NCBI RefSeq assembly: GCF_001854805.1 | Contig: NZ_MBLO01000243.1 | Location: 62,001-126,000 of the forward strand | DNA: 64,000 nt | DNA from: Pseudofrankia coriaricola | GTDB lineage: Bacteria > Actinomycetota > Actinomycetes > Frankiales > Frankiaceae | Reading direction: 5' to 3' | In this document: in pieces, positions 51,977 through 61,667 of the stretch | How positions within the stretch are numbered: position 1 is the stretch's first letter | Layout of the letters: the number at the start of each line of letters is the position of its first letter | Translations under genes and position numbers: made by a program | The notes under the pieces: model-generated | Databases searched by the model: none | Seen by the model: only the letters and a program-made list of their open reading frames with translations | What the model was told of the DNA's origin: nothing

Positions 51977-52162
51977 CTAGCCGTCACGGTCGCGCCGGAC
52001 CTGTTTGCAGGTGCAGCCCTGCGGCCGGCGGCCGGGCGGCCAGGTCAGCACGACCTGACGGTCGAGCGCGCGCGAACGCGCCCGCTGGAAGTCCCGGCAC
52101 GCCTCGCAGGGCAGGTAGATCTGCGGCCCGGTCGTCTCTCGCTTCCCGTACGTGTCCCCCAT
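51977..52162 (-). CDS. Small Cys-rich (possible zinc-binding) protein
   Basis: 61 residues with a CEAC pair near residue 19 and a CTC pair near residue 50, separated by a basic segment (RDFQRARSRALDRQVVLTWP). The spacing could bind zinc. Charged and Cys-containing composition argues for a real gene over a chance frame, but there is no strong ribosome site. Function unknown. Confidence 0.5.
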   Translation of the reverse strand: MGDTYGKRETTGPQIYLPCEACRDFQRARSRALDRQVVLTWPPGRRPQGCTCKQVRRDRDG

Positions 52163-52660
52163 ACTTCGGAGAGTAGCGCGATCGGCGGGCGTTCCGGAGA
52201 TGCGGATGCTCGGCGTGCCTGGTTTCCGGCTGCCGGAGACAGCGCGCGGCGCGGAACGGCGGCCAGGGCGGGCGGCGCGCGCGGCCAGCCATCACTGCCC
52301 GGGCGGTTCTCCCGCACGTCCGGCGGCCTGGCCGTCTAGGCGCGGGACCCGCCACCGGCACGAGCGGCCTGCCACTGGGGCCGGGCGGCTCGTCACCGGC
52401 ACCGGCGATCGGGCTCGGCGATCGGACTCGGTCAGCGGGAGGCGGTCCCGCGGCGAGGAGTCATTTCCCCCGGCCGCGACGGCCCACAAGGGCCGCCCAA
52501 AAGGGCCGATGCGGGTCTTGCCACCGGGTACACCGGCGGACCGTTGTCAGGAAATCGACATTCCCTGGCCGAGGCCCGCACTGGGAGCCTGGCTGGCCTA
52601 AACAGCGTCCGTACCCGGTACAAACGGCGAGGGTAACAGCCGCCCGCGGCCCGGTACGGT
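52163..52660. other. Gene-free region
   Basis: Roughly 500 GC-rich bases with no convincing gene or repeat. Short CACCGGCACCGGC runs occur near 52395. Confidence 0.4.
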
Positions 52661-53020
52661 TCAGGCGCTCTTGCGCGAGGGGGCGGCGGCCGGCGCGTCG
52701 GCGGTCGTGGGAGCGGCCCCGACGATGGTCCAGCGGCGGTCACGCGAGGCCGCGACGCCGAGATCCTGCATACGACGCAGTTCGACGGTCACCTCGGCGG
52801 CGGAGAGACCGAGGTCATAGGCGAGGGAGCGGGCCCGAAGCGGGCGGTCGGCGCTTGAGAGGGCCGCGTGCAGGCGGACAGCCACCCAGCTGGGGCGGCC
52901 TGGCGTGGCCGCGGCGGGCGGCTGGTGAAGCCGCCTCGGCTGGCTCGGAACGGAGGGGGCCTCGGCTACTAACCGGGGCTTCCGACGAGCAGAAGAAGTG
53001 TTGCCGCTCACAACATGCAT
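52661..53020 (-). CDS. Small winged-helix-like protein
   Basis: About 119 residues. A Pro/Arg-rich N-terminus leads into WVAVRLHAALSSADRPLRAR and SLAYDLGLSAAEVTVELRRM followed by a basic wing (ASRDRRWTIV), the pattern of a compact winged helix; the tail is Ala/Pro-rich. ATG 53020 is used; a GTG at 53065 would add 15 residues. It may be a DNA-binding regulator; no partner gene adjoins it. Confidence 0.6.
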   Translation of the reverse strand: MHVVSGNTSSARRKPRLVAEAPSVPSQPRRLHQPPAAATPGRPSWVAVRLHAALSSADRPLRARSLAYDLGLSAAEVTVELRRMQDLGVAASRDRRWTIVGAAPTTADAPAAAPSRKSA

Positions 53021-53160
53021 CAGGTTCACCCATCCAGAATTCGGTTTCTCCCAACAATGCTTCACGGCCGCGCCTCAGTCACGGTGAGGTTCATCGCGCA
53101 ACAGCCGGTAACCGTGCGAATACGTAATATTCATGACACCTGAGCGTGCGTCCGCGTGAC

Positions 53161-53192
53161 GTCGGATCACACTCGACCTCCCTCGATCCGAC
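53161..53192. other. Inverted repeat GTCGGATC / GATCCGAC
   Basis: Eight-base perfect arms with a 16-base spacer, some 140 bases upstream of the winged-helix gene. Possibly an operator. The region 53021-53560 otherwise shows no gene. Confidence 0.45.
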
Positions 53193-53567
53193 GCGAGCGG
53201 CACCCACTCCAGGCGGCGCGGGGCGAGATTCACCGTTGCCTCCAGCCCGCTTGCGACATCGCTCCGTAGTCAGCACGTGACTCTATACGGTAACCGCCCG
53301 ACCGCAAGGTGTAGCAGCACCGGCAGCCGCCGTGCCGGGCCATGACGGCCAAAGGTAAGACGAGGACCGCGACACGAGGCCGTCGACCGAGCTCCCCGAC
53401 GTGATCTCGCGCGGGACGGCAGACCGAGCGACACGACCAGCGCGGGTGATGGGTGCCGCCGGCGCACGCGACACACCTCCCGATTGGTAGCCGAGCGCGA
53501 CCGCCCGCTTCGGGCCTTCCCATCCGGCAGAGCGACCACGGCGGCAGCCCTTGCGGCGAGACGGATA

Positions 53568-53586
53568 TTAGGGAAACCTAACTTAA
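53568..53586. promoter_or_regulatory. Iron box 1 (IdeR/DmdR-like)
   Basis: TTAGGGAAACCTAACTTAA contains TTAGG-N4-CCTAA and resembles the IdeR/DtxR consensus TTAGGTTAGSCTAACCTAA. It lies ~200 bases before a second, better box. In a GC-rich genome such AT-rich symmetry is unlikely by chance. Confidence 0.65.
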
Positions 53587-53765
53587 CCAGCAGCAATCCT
53601 ACCGGTCAGGCCGGCGCGCCACCCAGGGGCTGGGCCGCCAGCCAGGCCGACGGTTACAGGAGGCCCGCCCCGCGAACCCACACCCGGACCACCCGGACCC
53701 CGGCCGGCCCGACGAGAGGCCCGGCGACGTGACCGCGGACGTCGCCACATGACATCGACGACAAC

Positions 53766-53779
53766 TTAGGCTAGCCTAA
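53766..53779. promoter_or_regulatory. Iron box 2 (IdeR/DmdR-like), TTAGGCTAGCCTAA
   Basis: A perfect 14-bp palindrome with a further TTTAGG just downstream, close to the IdeR/DmdR consensus. It ends 16 bases before a start codon and precedes the PanD-like and N-monooxygenase genes, so these are expected to be repressed by iron. Confidence 0.8.
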
Positions 53780-53795
53780 CTTTAGGAGCCGCGAA

Positions 53796-53831
53796 ATGCA
53801 CCGGTATGGTCACCATGAGCAACCGACCTGA
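53796..53831 (+). CDS. 11-codon His-rich ORF behind the iron box
   Basis: ATG 53796 has an AGGAG site eight bases upstream and encodes MHRYGHHEQPT. A second ORF from ATG 53815 (MSNRPDHPTYPARRHQ onward, to 53973) overlaps it in another frame. Either could be a leader peptide for the downstream genes. Position just after the operator is the main support. Confidence 0.4.
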   Translation: MHRYGHHEQPT

Positions 53832-54011
53832 CCACCCGACGTACCCGGCCCGCCGCCACCAGCGCGCGGGTGACACCGCGCCGTCGCCCCGCGCCGCCGC
53901 GCCAACCGCCGCTCACGGCACCGTTCGACCCGCGGCACCGAGGCACCGTTGCACCCGCCGCCCGGCGGCATGACCCAGTAGCCCGACGCCTCATCCAGGG
54001 AGTACGTCCCC

Positions 54012-54269
54012 GTGTACCGGTCCTTGCTCACAAGCAAGATCCATCGCGCCGCCGCCACCCAGGCCGACCCGCACCGCGTCGGTTCGATCAAGATCGACCA
54101 GGAGCTGACGGCCGCGGCGGGCCTCATCGAGGGCGAGCAGGTCCGGGTCGTCGACATCGACATCGATAACGGCGGTCACCTGGCCGCCCATGCCATCCCC
54201 GACGTCGTCGACTCCGGCATCGTCGGCGTCGGCTCCGGTGTCCTCGGCGTCAACGGCGCCGTCTCCTGA
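54012..54269 (+). CDS. Shortened PanD-like (aspartate 1-decarboxylase fold) protein
   Basis: 85 residues against ~126-139 for PanD. MYRSLLTSKIHRAAATQADP and HRVGSIKIDQELTAAAGLIE align with PanD, including Lys9 and the Gly24-Ser25 self-cleavage site that forms the pyruvoyl group. The substrate-binding Arg54 and proton-donor Tyr58 positions are both His (NGGHLAAHAI), a ~10-residue insert follows, and the protein stops at NGAVS, where PanD continues through the conserved NGAA block for some 45 residues. Lying between iron boxes and an N-monooxygenase, it may have a siderophore-linked role or be decaying. GTG 54012 with GGGAG upstream. Confidence 0.75.
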   Translation: MYRSLLTSKIHRAAATQADPHRVGSIKIDQELTAAAGLIEGEQVRVVDIDIDNGGHLAAHAIPDVVDSGIVGVGSGVLGVNGAVS

Positions 54270-54636
54270 CACCGCCGCGCTGGCCGTCCGCCCCTTCCGT
54301 CCCAACCCGCGGTCCCCGGACTCGCCGGCGTCGGGGATGTCACCTCCCCCGAGCGGCCAGCTCCGCGCCCCGGGCCGTCAGCACGCCCGCCCGCCCGCAC
54401 GTCCTGGCGAGCGAACCGGCTGACGCCCCGAGAAGGCACGGCCGACCGGACGACAGAGGCCGGCCCGCGCGGTCTCCCCACCAGGCCGAACGGCGGCGGC
54501 GCGCAGGGAGCGCGAGCCGGCGTTTCCGCCGGCGCGCCGGCGCCCGTCCGCTGCCCGCCCTGCCCGACCTGCCCGGCTGTACGACGGCCGTCGTTCCGCA
54601 CCAGCCAACCCGCACCCACACCCACCGGAGGCACCC
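54270..54636. other. Gene-free region
   Basis: About 370 GC-rich bases between the PanD-like and monooxygenase genes. The missing PanD C-terminus was not found in any frame here. Confidence 0.45.
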
Positions 54637-56022
54637 GTGGTAGGGCGACCGCATCCCGCGGCACCGCAGTCAACGCAGACGACGGCGTCGGAGCTCTACG
54701 ACGTCATCGGCGTCGGGTTCGGTCCGGCGAACCTGGCCCTGGCGATCGCGATCGAGGAGCACAACACGCGCGTTGACGAGCGGGACCGACGGCGTGCCGT
54801 CTTCCTGGAATGCCAGGAGCGGTTCGGTTGGCACCGCGGGATGCTCATCGAGGGCGCCACGATGCAGGTCTCCTACCTCAAGGACCTGGTAACGCTGCGC
54901 AACCCGACCAGCGACTTCAGTTTCCTGGCCTATCTGCACGGCCTCGGGCGGCTGGTCGACTTCATCAACCACAAGACGATGTTCCCGCTGCGCCACGAGT
55001 TCCACGACTACCTGGAGTGGGCGGCCGGCCGGCTCGACCACCTGGTCCAATACGGCCAGACGGTGACGACCCTGCGCCCAGTAGTCGAGGACGGTGAGAT
55101 CACCCACGTCGACGTCGTGAGCCAGGACGGCGACGGCCACACCGTCGTCCGCCGTGCCCGCGACGTCGTAGTCGCGCTCGGGCTGGAGCCGCGGCTTCCG
55201 GCCGGCGTCGCGCTGGATGACCGGGTCTGGCACAACCGCGATCTGCTTGACCGGCTCGGCAACCTGCCGCCGCTGCGGCACGGCCGGTTCATGGTCATTG
55301 GTGCTGGCCAGAGCGGTGCGGAGGTCACCGACCACCTGCACCGGACGTTCCCCAGCGCCGAGGTCCACGCCGTCTTCGCCCGCTACGGCTACAGCCCGGC
55401 GGACAACAGCCCGTTCGCCAACCAGATCTTCGACCCGGACGCCGTCGACGACTTCTTCGAGGCGTCGCCGGACGTCCGCCGGATGCTCACCGACTACCAC
55501 CGCTCGACCAACTACTCCGTCGTCGACATGGATCTCATCGAGGACCTGTACCGGCGGGTCTACCAGGAGAAGGTGCGCGGCCCGCGCCGCCTGCACCTGC
55601 TGCGTGCCTCCCGGCTCGCGGAGCTGGAGCGGCTGGACGACGGGGTGCGCGCGATCGTCGAGTTCCTGCCAACCGGCGAGCGACGCGACCTCGACGTCGA
55701 CGTCGTCGTGTTCGCCACCGGCTACCGGCCACGGGAGCCGCGCGCGCTGCTCGGCGAGGCCGCCGAGGCGTACCGCGTCGACGACGCGGGCCGCCCGCTG
55801 TTCACCCGCGACTACCGCCTGGTCACGGCCGGTCCCGCCACGGCCGCCGTCTACATCACGGGAGCCACCGAACACACCCACGGCATCTCGTCGACCCTGC
55901 TGTCCAACGTCGCCGTCCGCGCCGGTGAGATCCTCGCCTCCATCCTCACCCGCGCCGACTCCCCCGCCACGGCGGACGACGCCCTGGCCGGTGACCATCG
56001 CCTCGTCTCCGCGCTGCGCTGA
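54637..56022 (+). CDS. L-lysine/L-ornithine N-monooxygenase (SidA/IucD/PvdA type)
   Basis: 461-residue flavin monooxygenase that N-hydroxylates an amino-acid side chain or diamine, the first step in hydroxamate siderophores. FAD motif VIGVGFGPANLALAIAIEEH (23-42), substrate region GMLIEGATMQVSYLKDLVTL, NADPH motif MVIGAGQSGAEVTDHLHRTF and C-terminal VVFATGYRPREP identify it; SPFANQIFDPDAVDDFFEAS is also family-typical. GTG 54637 follows a GGAGG site. Upstream iron boxes fit. No siderophore synthetase or transporter gene is in the window, so the product is unknown. Confidence 0.93.
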   Translation: MVGRPHPAAPQSTQTTASELYDVIGVGFGPANLALAIAIEEHNTRVDERDRRRAVFLECQERFGWHRGMLIEGATMQVSYLKDLVTLRNPTSDFSFLAYLHGLGRLVDFINHKTMFPLRHEFHDYLEWAAGRLDHLVQYGQTVTTLRPVVEDGEITHVDVVSQDGDGHTVVRRARDVVVALGLEPRLPAGVALDDRVWHNRDLLDRLGNLPPLRHGRFMVIGAGQSGAEVTDHLHRTFPSAEVHAVFARYGYSPADNSPFANQIFDPDAVDDFFEASPDVRRMLTDYHRSTNYSVVDMDLIEDLYRRVYQEKVRGPRRLHLLRASRLAELERLDDGVRAIVEFLPTGERRDLDVDVVVFATGYRPREPRALLGEAAEAYRVDDAGRPLFTRDYRLVTAGPATAAVYITGATEHTHGISSTLLSNVAVRAGEILASILTRADSPATADDALAGDHRLVSALR

Positions 56023-56031
56023 CACCGGGAG

Positions 56032-57198
56032 CTACGCCGACTGGTGGCCGCCGAGCAGGAGCTGGCGGTAGCTGGGGAAGTCGGGGTAGCCGGTCGCCTG
56101 GTAAAGGGCGTCGGCGACGGCGCGGGCGAAGGTGTCCGCCGCGGCGGCGAGCAGCTCGTTGAGGTTGCCCGCCGGGCGGGCGCCGGTGGCCAGGGCGAAG
56201 ACGGAATCACCGTCAACCATCGTGTGCACCGGGCGGATCGCCCGCGCCATCCCGTCGTGCGCGCTCGAGGCGAGCCGCCAGCACTGGGCCTTCGTCAGTA
56301 TGGCGTCAGTCGCGACGACACCGATCGTGGTGTTCATGAGCAGGCCCGGAGCCGGCGCCTGGGCGGGCGTCGAGCCCCGCGGGCCGGACTCGTGGGCCGC
56401 CGTGGCGAAGTCCGGCGGGAACGGCCTCGGCGCCCGGTCCGAGGCCAGCCAGGCCGCGAGCAGCTGGGCGTCCGGCGGAGGTAGCTCGGCGTCCAGGTCG
56501 CCGTAGAGACGGCCGGTGCGCGGGTCGACGGCGGAGCCCGCCGAGTTGACCACGGCCAACGCCGCCACGGTCGTCCCGTCGCCGAGCACTGTCGACGCCC
56601 CGCCGACCCCGCCCGCGAGGGCGTCGCTGACCGCGCCCGTCCCGGCGCCGACGGTGCCGCGCGTCATGGGCCCGGCGGTCGCGTTGTCGTAGGCGAGCGC
56701 GCCGAGCTCCGGCCCGGGTACCGCGTGTGACGCCGGCGAGGCGCCACCGCGGCCCAGATCGAAGATCACCGCTCCGGGGACGATCGGGACGACCCCCGCC
56801 GGCCCGACCGGGAAGCCGATGTCCGCGTCCGCGAGCCGGCGCATCACCCCGTCCGCGGCTGACAGCCCGAAGGCGCTCCCGCCAGTCAGCACCACCGCGT
56901 GTACCAGCTCGACGGCGTTGCGAGGGTCGAGCAGATCGGTCTCCCGGGTCCCCGGCGACCCGCCGGCGACGTCGACTCCGCCGACCGCCCCGCCCGGCGG
57001 CGCGAGGACGACGGTCACCCCGGTCCGCCACCCGCCGCCGATCCGCTGCGCATGCCCGACGGCGATCCCCGGCACGTCCGTCAGCGACCCGCCAAGCCCC
57101 TGGGCCACCGGTCCCGTGGCGGCGCCGGTGACCGCGCCCGTGGCTACGGCCTCAGCTGGTCGGCCCGAAAGCTTCATCGCCCGCATTCTGCCGGCCAC
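56032..57198 (-). CDS. P1-family (S58, DmpA-like) peptidase
   Basis: 388-residue Ntn-like hydrolase. GGSLTDVPGIAVGHAQRIGG and VVLTGGSAFGLSAADGVMRR are N-terminal signatures. The self-cleavage site is in LLMNTTIGVVATDAILTKAQ, where cleavage would expose a Thr nucleophile. Relatives release N-terminal residues from peptides or hydrolyse beta-peptides and amides. GTG 57198 has GGAGG five bases upstream. It converges on the N-monooxygenase gene with a 9-base gap. An Ala/Thr-rich start is not a convincing signal peptide. Confidence 0.9.
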   Translation of the reverse strand: MAGRMRAMKLSGRPAEAVATGAVTGAATGPVAQGLGGSLTDVPGIAVGHAQRIGGGWRTGVTVVLAPPGGAVGGVDVAGGSPGTRETDLLDPRNAVELVHAVVLTGGSAFGLSAADGVMRRLADADIGFPVGPAGVVPIVPGAVIFDLGRGGASPASHAVPGPELGALAYDNATAGPMTRGTVGAGTGAVSDALAGGVGGASTVLGDGTTVAALAVVNSAGSAVDPRTGRLYGDLDAELPPPDAQLLAAWLASDRAPRPFPPDFATAAHESGPRGSTPAQAPAPGLLMNTTIGVVATDAILTKAQCWRLASSAHDGMARAIRPVHTMVDGDSVFALATGARPAGNLNELLAAAADTFARAVADALYQATGYPDFPSYRQLLLGGHQSA

Positions 57199-57586
57199 GC
57201 CACCTCCGCGCGACCGGCACTAGTTCAGGCGGCGCAGACCGGCGAGACGGCGGAGGTCGAGGACGCGCAGCCGCTCGGCGACGCGCTCCAGCAGGGCTGG
57301 GTCGTCCACGAACGTGACGGGCCCCTTCGCGGGCGGCACCGGCCGACGCACTCGCCGCGGCAGCGGCGTGGCGTCTCCTAGTCCTGTGCTCGGACGCACC
57401 CGGCTCCTCCGTCGCCAAACCCCGGCCAAAGTCCGACAGCCCCCACCCTGTCATTCTGGCCGCCCCCGCACCACCAGAAACCCCGACTCTGCCATGGCCA
57501 GGCACTTCGCGTGGATGCGGGGCCCGTCGGCGTGGACGCCGGCCCGTCGGCGTGGACGCGGGGCCCGCCGACCCGGTCCCGCCGCG
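57199..57586. other. Gap with a 20-bp tandem repeat downstream of the acc operon
   Basis: GGCCCGTCGGCGTGGACGCC at 57521-57540 is repeated with one change at 57541-57560, just past the AccC stop. A minus-strand frame at 57220-57429 (ending FVDDPALLERVAERLRVLDL) has plausible composition but no known family and is not called. Confidence 0.5.
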
Positions 57587-58966
57587 TCACCGAGCGTGGC
57601 TGCCCAGACCAGGTGGGGCGGACTGACGGAGGGCGTCGGCGAGCGACGTGTCGTGGGTGGCCGAGCGGAACCGGGAGTCGTCGAGCACCTGGCGCAGGAA
57701 CGGCACCGTCGTCGACACGCCGGGGCCGGCGAGCCGCAGCTCCTCGAGCGCGGCGCGCATCCGGCGCAGCGCGCCGTCACGGTCCGGCGCCCAGACGACG
57801 AGCTTGGCCAGCAGCGAGTCGTACATCGCCGGGATCCGGTAGCCGGGGAAGGCGTGGCTGTCCACCCGCACGAACGGCCCGCCGGGCAGGTGGCACTCCT
57901 CGATCACGCCGGGTGTCGGCGCGAAGGCGCGGGCCGGGTCCTCGGCGTTGATCCGGCACTCCAGCGCGGCGCCGCGCGGCTGGACCGCGTCCTGGGTGAG
58001 GTCGAGCTTCTCCCCGGCGGCGACCCGGAACTGCTCGGCGACGATGTCGATACCGGTGACCATCTCGGTCACGGGGTGCTCGACCTGCAGGCGGCAGTTG
58101 ACCTCCATGAAGTAGTAGTTGCCGTCCGGGTCGACGAGGAACTCGACCGTGCCGGCGCCGACGAACCCGGCCGCGCCGGTGCCACGCAGCGCGTCCCGGC
58201 CCATCCGCTCCACCAGGTCGGCGGGCAGGCCAGGGGCCGGGGTCTCCTCGACCAGCTTCTGGTGGCGGCGCTGCACCGAGCAGTCGCGGGCGCCGAGGTG
58301 CACGCCGTTGCCGTACTGGTCGAAGAGCACCTGGATCTCGACGTGCCGGGCCGACGGCAGGTAACGCTCGACATACACCCGGCCGTCGCCGAAGACAGCC
58401 TGCGCGCTGGCGCGGGTCTCGGTGTAGGCGCGTAGGAACTCCTCCGGCTGCACCACGATCCGCATGCCCCGGCCGCCGCCGCCCGCGGCCGCCTTGATGA
58501 TGACCGGGTAGCCGATGGAGTCCGCGAACGCCCGCGCCTCGTCGGCGTGGTCGAGGGCGGTGTGGCTGCCGGGCAGCAGCGGCAGGCCGGCAGCCACCAT
58601 CATCGCCCGGGCGACGGCCTTGTCACCGAGGCGTTCCAGCACCCCCGACGGCGGCCCGACGAACGTCAGCCCTTCGGCCTCGCAGACCTCGGCGAGGTCC
58701 GGGTTCTCCGAGAGGAACCCGTAGCCGGGATGGATGGCGTCCGCGCCGCCGAGCCGAGCCGCCTCGATGATCGCGGGAATGCTGAGGTAGCTGCGCCCGG
58801 AGGGCGCCGGGCCGATGTGGATGGCGCGGTCGGCCTGGTGGACCACGGCCGAGTCCCGGTCGGCGGTCGAGTAGACGGCGACGGTGCGCAGGCCGAGCTC
58901 GCGGCAGGTGCGCACGACCCGCAGCGCGATCTCGCCCCGGTTGGCGATCAGGACAGTGGTGACCAT
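57587..58966 (-). CDS. accC: Biotin carboxylase subunit of acetyl-CoA carboxylase
   Basis: 459-residue ATP-grasp enzyme that carboxylates biotin on AccB. TVLIANRGEIALRVVRTCRE, HPGYGFLSENPDLAEVCEAE, the Gly-rich loop IIKAAAGGGGRGMRIV and FMEVNCRLQVEHPVTEMVTG with catalytic Glu/Arg are all present. It is last in a leftward operon; its ATG shares one base with the accB stop (TGATG). The gene lacks a fused BCCP domain, unlike most actinobacterial AccA-type alpha chains, so this is a bacterial-type four-part ACC. Confidence 0.95.
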   Translation of the reverse strand: MVTTVLIANRGEIALRVVRTCRELGLRTVAVYSTADRDSAVVHQADRAIHIGPAPSGRSYLSIPAIIEAARLGGADAIHPGYGFLSENPDLAEVCEAEGLTFVGPPSGVLERLGDKAVARAMMVAAGLPLLPGSHTALDHADEARAFADSIGYPVIIKAAAGGGGRGMRIVVQPEEFLRAYTETRASAQAVFGDGRVYVERYLPSARHVEIQVLFDQYGNGVHLGARDCSVQRRHQKLVEETPAPGLPADLVERMGRDALRGTGAAGFVGAGTVEFLVDPDGNYYFMEVNCRLQVEHPVTEMVTGIDIVAEQFRVAAGEKLDLTQDAVQPRGAALECRINAEDPARAFAPTPGVIEECHLPGGPFVRVDSHAFPGYRIPAMYDSLLAKLVVWAPDRDGALRRMRAALEELRLAGPGVSTTVPFLRQVLDDSRFRSATHDTSLADALRQSAPPGLGSHAR

Positions 58967-59706
58967 CAGGCCGCGGCCACCGGGGCGAGCAGGAACAGCC
59001 GGTCGCCGAACTCGACGCCGCCGCCGTCCGGCCGGCACACCTCGACGATCCGGCCGGACTGGCTGGCCTCGATCGGGATCATCAGCTTCATCACCTCGAG
59101 GATGGCGAGCTGCTGGCCGGCCTTGACCGTGTCGCCGACCCGGACGAACGGGCGCGCCCCCGGCTCGGGCGCGTGGTAGAAGACCCCGACGCTGGGCGAG
59201 GTCACCTCGATCTGGCCCGCGGCCGGCGGCCCACCGGCCTCCCGGCCAGCCTGGCGGTCGTCGTCGGCAGCCGCGCCGGTGGCGGTGGCGGCGCCCGGTG
59301 CGGCGCCCCTGCCCGTGGCGGCGCCCGCCGGCGCCAGGTCCCGTCGGGGCGCCGGGACACCGCGCCGCGACCAGCCGTTCGCGGCGGCCTGGTCGACGCC
59401 GTTCGTGGTGGGCTCGTCCCAGCCGTATCCCGCCGTGCCGGCGGAGCCGCCGTCCGACCAGGAGACCTCGACGGTCAGCGGCCCGGCGGTGACGCGCAGG
59501 CGCGTCGGGGGCCGGCCGGCCTCCTCGCACAGCGCGACAGCGTTGTGCCGGACCGCGGTGAGGACGAGGTCCAGGTCGGCGACGCCGAGGCCGGCCAGAG
59601 CCGGGCCGGAGTGGTCGGCGACGCCGGGCGGCGTATGGCCGTCGCCGGCCAGGTCCGCGCCGGATGGAGGAGTGTCGGGGCGGCGGGCGGTACTGATGGT
59701 GCTCAT
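58966..59706 (-). CDS. accB: Biotin carboxyl carrier protein
   Basis: 246 residues. The biotinyl domain at the C-terminus has [15 protein letters not shown] with Lys207 as biotin site and the preceding [20 protein letters not shown] thumb region. The N-terminal ~165 residues are Ala/Gly/Pro-rich with a conserved patch ([20 protein letters not shown]) unlike the usual BCCP linker. The start overlaps accDA by four bases (ATGA), tying its synthesis to it. Confidence 0.95.
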   Translation of the reverse strand: MSTISTARRPDTPPSGADLAGDGHTPPGVADHSGPALAGLGVADLDLVLTAVRHNAVALCEEAGRPPTRLRVTAGPLTVEVSWSDGGSAGTAGYGWDEPTTNGVDQAAANGWSRRGVPAPRRDLAPAGAATGRGAAPGAATATGAAADDDRQAGREAGGPPAAGQIEVTSPSVGVFYHAPEPGARPFVRVGDTVKAGQQLAILEVMKLMIPIEASQSGRIVEVCRPDGGGVEFGDRLFLLAPVAAA

Positions 59707-61667
59707 GCGGGGGCTCCCTGCTCTGCGGCGGTCGGGTCTGCCTTCTCGGCGCCACCGTCGGCCACAGGCCCCCCGTTTCCGTCGGCCTGCCCGTGTGGCG
59801 CGTCGGCGCCGGCCGCCGGGAACGCGGTGGACGCCGTCGGCGCGGGTGAGGTCGGCGGCGTGGGCTCGGCGGACGGCGCGGATGCGGTGGACGGCGACTC
59901 CGGGGACGGCGCGGGCGCGCCAAAGCGGCGAAAGCGGGCGTGCCGGCCGGCGACGAGTTCGGCCGGCCCCTGGCCGACGAGCTCGCCGAGAACGTCGCGC
60001 AGCGCGGCCTCGACGAGAGCGGCGGCCTGTACGGGGTCAGCCCCCGAGCCGCCGTCGGGCTCGGGCACGACGGCGTCGATGACGCCGAGGCCGAGCAGCT
60101 GGCGGGCGTCGACCCGCAGCGCCTCCGCGGCCCGCGGCGCCGCCGCCGGGTCCTTCCACAGGATCGCGGCGCACCCCTCGGGGCTGATCACCGAGTAGAC
60201 GGCGTTCGCGCACATGAGGACCCGGTCGGCGACGGCGAGCGCGAGCGCTCCCCCGCTGCCGCCCTCGCCGGTGACGAGCGCGACGACGGGCACCGGGAGC
60301 GCGCCCATGAGCCGGAGGTTCTCGGCGATCGCGACCGACTGGCCGCGTTCCTCGGCCTCGATCCCGGGGTGGGCGCCCGCCGTGTCGATGAAGGTGACGA
60401 CGGGCAGGCCGAGCTTCGCGGCCAGCCGCATCACCCGGGCCGCCTTGCGGTAGCCGGCGGGGCTCGGCATGCCGAAGTTGCGCGCCGTCAGCTCCTCGAC
60501 GGTGTGCCCCTTCTGGGTTCCCATGACGGCGACGCCGAGGTTGCCGAGCCGGCCGAGGCCCGCGACCATGGCCGGGCAGTCGGCACCCGCCCTGTCCCCG
60601 TGCAGCTCGTTGAAGTCGTCGAGCATGAGCGAGACCAGGTCCAGCGTGGTCGGCCGGGTGAGCCCGCGCGCCAGCCGGACGACGTCCCACGGGTGCCTGG
60701 GCGGCAGCCGCGACGGGTCGGTGATCATGCTTCCCGACGGCGCGGGACCAGCCGGCGCGGCGCCACTCGGCGCCGGCTGGCTGTCGGCCGCCTGGGCCGT
60801 GGCGGGCGCGCGGCGGCCCGAGGCCGCGACGGTCAGCAGGCGCGACAGCATCGCGCGCAGGTCGCCGCGCGGCACGATCTGGTCGACGATGCCGTGCTCC
60901 AGCAGGAACTCGGCCGTCTGGAAGCCCGGCGGCAGGCTCTGGCGGATCGTCTGCTCGATCACCCGCGGCCCCGCGAAGCCGAGCCGGGCACCCGGCTCGG
61001 CCACGATCACGTCGCACAGGGTCGCGAACGACGCGGCCACGCCGCCGAACGTCGGATCGGTGACCAGCGCGATGGTGAGCACGCCGGCCTCGTCGAGCCG
61101 GCCGAGCATCTGGCTGGTCTTGGCCATCTGCATGAGGGAGAGCACGCCCTCCTGCATGCGGGCTCCCCCGGACGACGTCACCAGCAGCAGTGGCACCCGC
61201 TCGGCGAGCGCCAGCTCCCCCGCGCGGGTGATGGCCTCCCCGACCGCGGAGCCGAGGCTGCCGCCGAGAAACTGGAAGTCCATGGCGGCGACGACGACCG
61301 GCGCCCCGTCCAGGTGGCCGCGCGCGCAGAGCACCGCCTCGTCGAGGCCGGTCGCCGTCTTGGCCTTCGCCAGCCGCTCGGCGTACGGCCGGGTGTCTGT
61401 GAACCGCAGCGGGTCGGGGTCCGCCGGCTCGGGCGTCGGGAGCTCGGACCAGCCTGGATCGAGCAGCAGCGCGATCCGCTCCGGCGCGGTCAGCGGGGCG
61501 TGCCAGCCGCAGTCGGGACAGACCCGGGCGGTCGCGAGGAACCGCTTGCCATAGAGCAGTGCGCGGCAGCGCCCGCACAGGTGCCACGCCGACCGGTCGA
61601 CGACGTCTCGGCCCGCGCCGGCTTCCCCGGCGGGCCGCGCGGTGGCGGGCGCTCCGGAGGCGCTCAC
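59703..61667 (-). CDS. Fused carboxyltransferase beta-alpha of acetyl-CoA carboxylase (AccD-AccA)
   Basis: 654 residues. The beta part (about 1-285) has a zinc finger CGRC-x15-CPDC and [20 protein letters not shown] with [20 protein letters not shown]. After an Ala/Pro linker the alpha part follows ([60 protein letters not shown]). A Pro/Ala tail ends the protein. Transfers CO2 from biotin to acetyl-CoA, making malonyl-CoA. ATGA overlap with the pfaD-like gene upstream ties malonyl supply to the lipid synthase. Confidence 0.95.
   Translation of the reverse strand: MSASGAPATARPAGEAGAGRDVVDRSAWHLCGRCRALLYGKRFLATARVCPDCGWHAPLTAPERIALLLDPGWSELPTPEPADPDPLRFTDTRPYAERLAKAKTATGLDEAVLCARGHLDGAPVVVAAMDFQFLGGSLGSAVGEAITRAGELALAERVPLLLVTSSGGARMQEGVLSLMQMAKTSQMLGRLDEAGVLTIALVTDPTFGGVAASFATLCDVIVAEPGARLGFAGPRVIEQTIRQSLPPGFQTAEFLLEHGIVDQIVPRGDLRAMLSRLLTVAASGRRAPATAQAADSQPAPSGAAPAGPAPSGSMITDPSRLPPRHPWDVVRLARGLTRPTTLDLVSLMLDDFNELHGDRAGADCPAMVAGLGRLGNLGVAVMGTQKGHTVEELTARNFGMPSPAGYRKAARVMRLAAKLGLPVVTFIDTAGAHPGIEAEERGQSVAIAENLRLMGALPVPVVALVTGEGGSGGALALAVADRVLMCANAVYSVISPEGCAAILWKDPAAAPRAAEALRVDARQLLGLGVIDAVVPEPDGGSGADPVQAAALVEAALRDVLGELVGQGPAELVAGRHARFRRFGAPAPSPESPSTASAPSAEPTPPTSPAPTASTAFPAAGADAPHGQADGNGGPVADGGAEKADPTAAEQGAPA

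Noticed and set aside
53270-53596. Minus-strand gene beginning near iron box 1
   Set aside because: Arg-rich composition without a domain, ribosome site or plausible homology; likely chance open frame in GC-rich DNA.
57220-57429. Small minus-strand protein between the peptidase and accC
   Set aside because: Composition is plausible but there is no start signal, domain or context to support it.
58967-59923. Extending the accC frame upstream to about 59923
   Set aside because: That stretch is an Arg/Pro-rich out-of-frame reading of accB; the ATG at 58966 overlaps the accB stop in the usual coupled manner.
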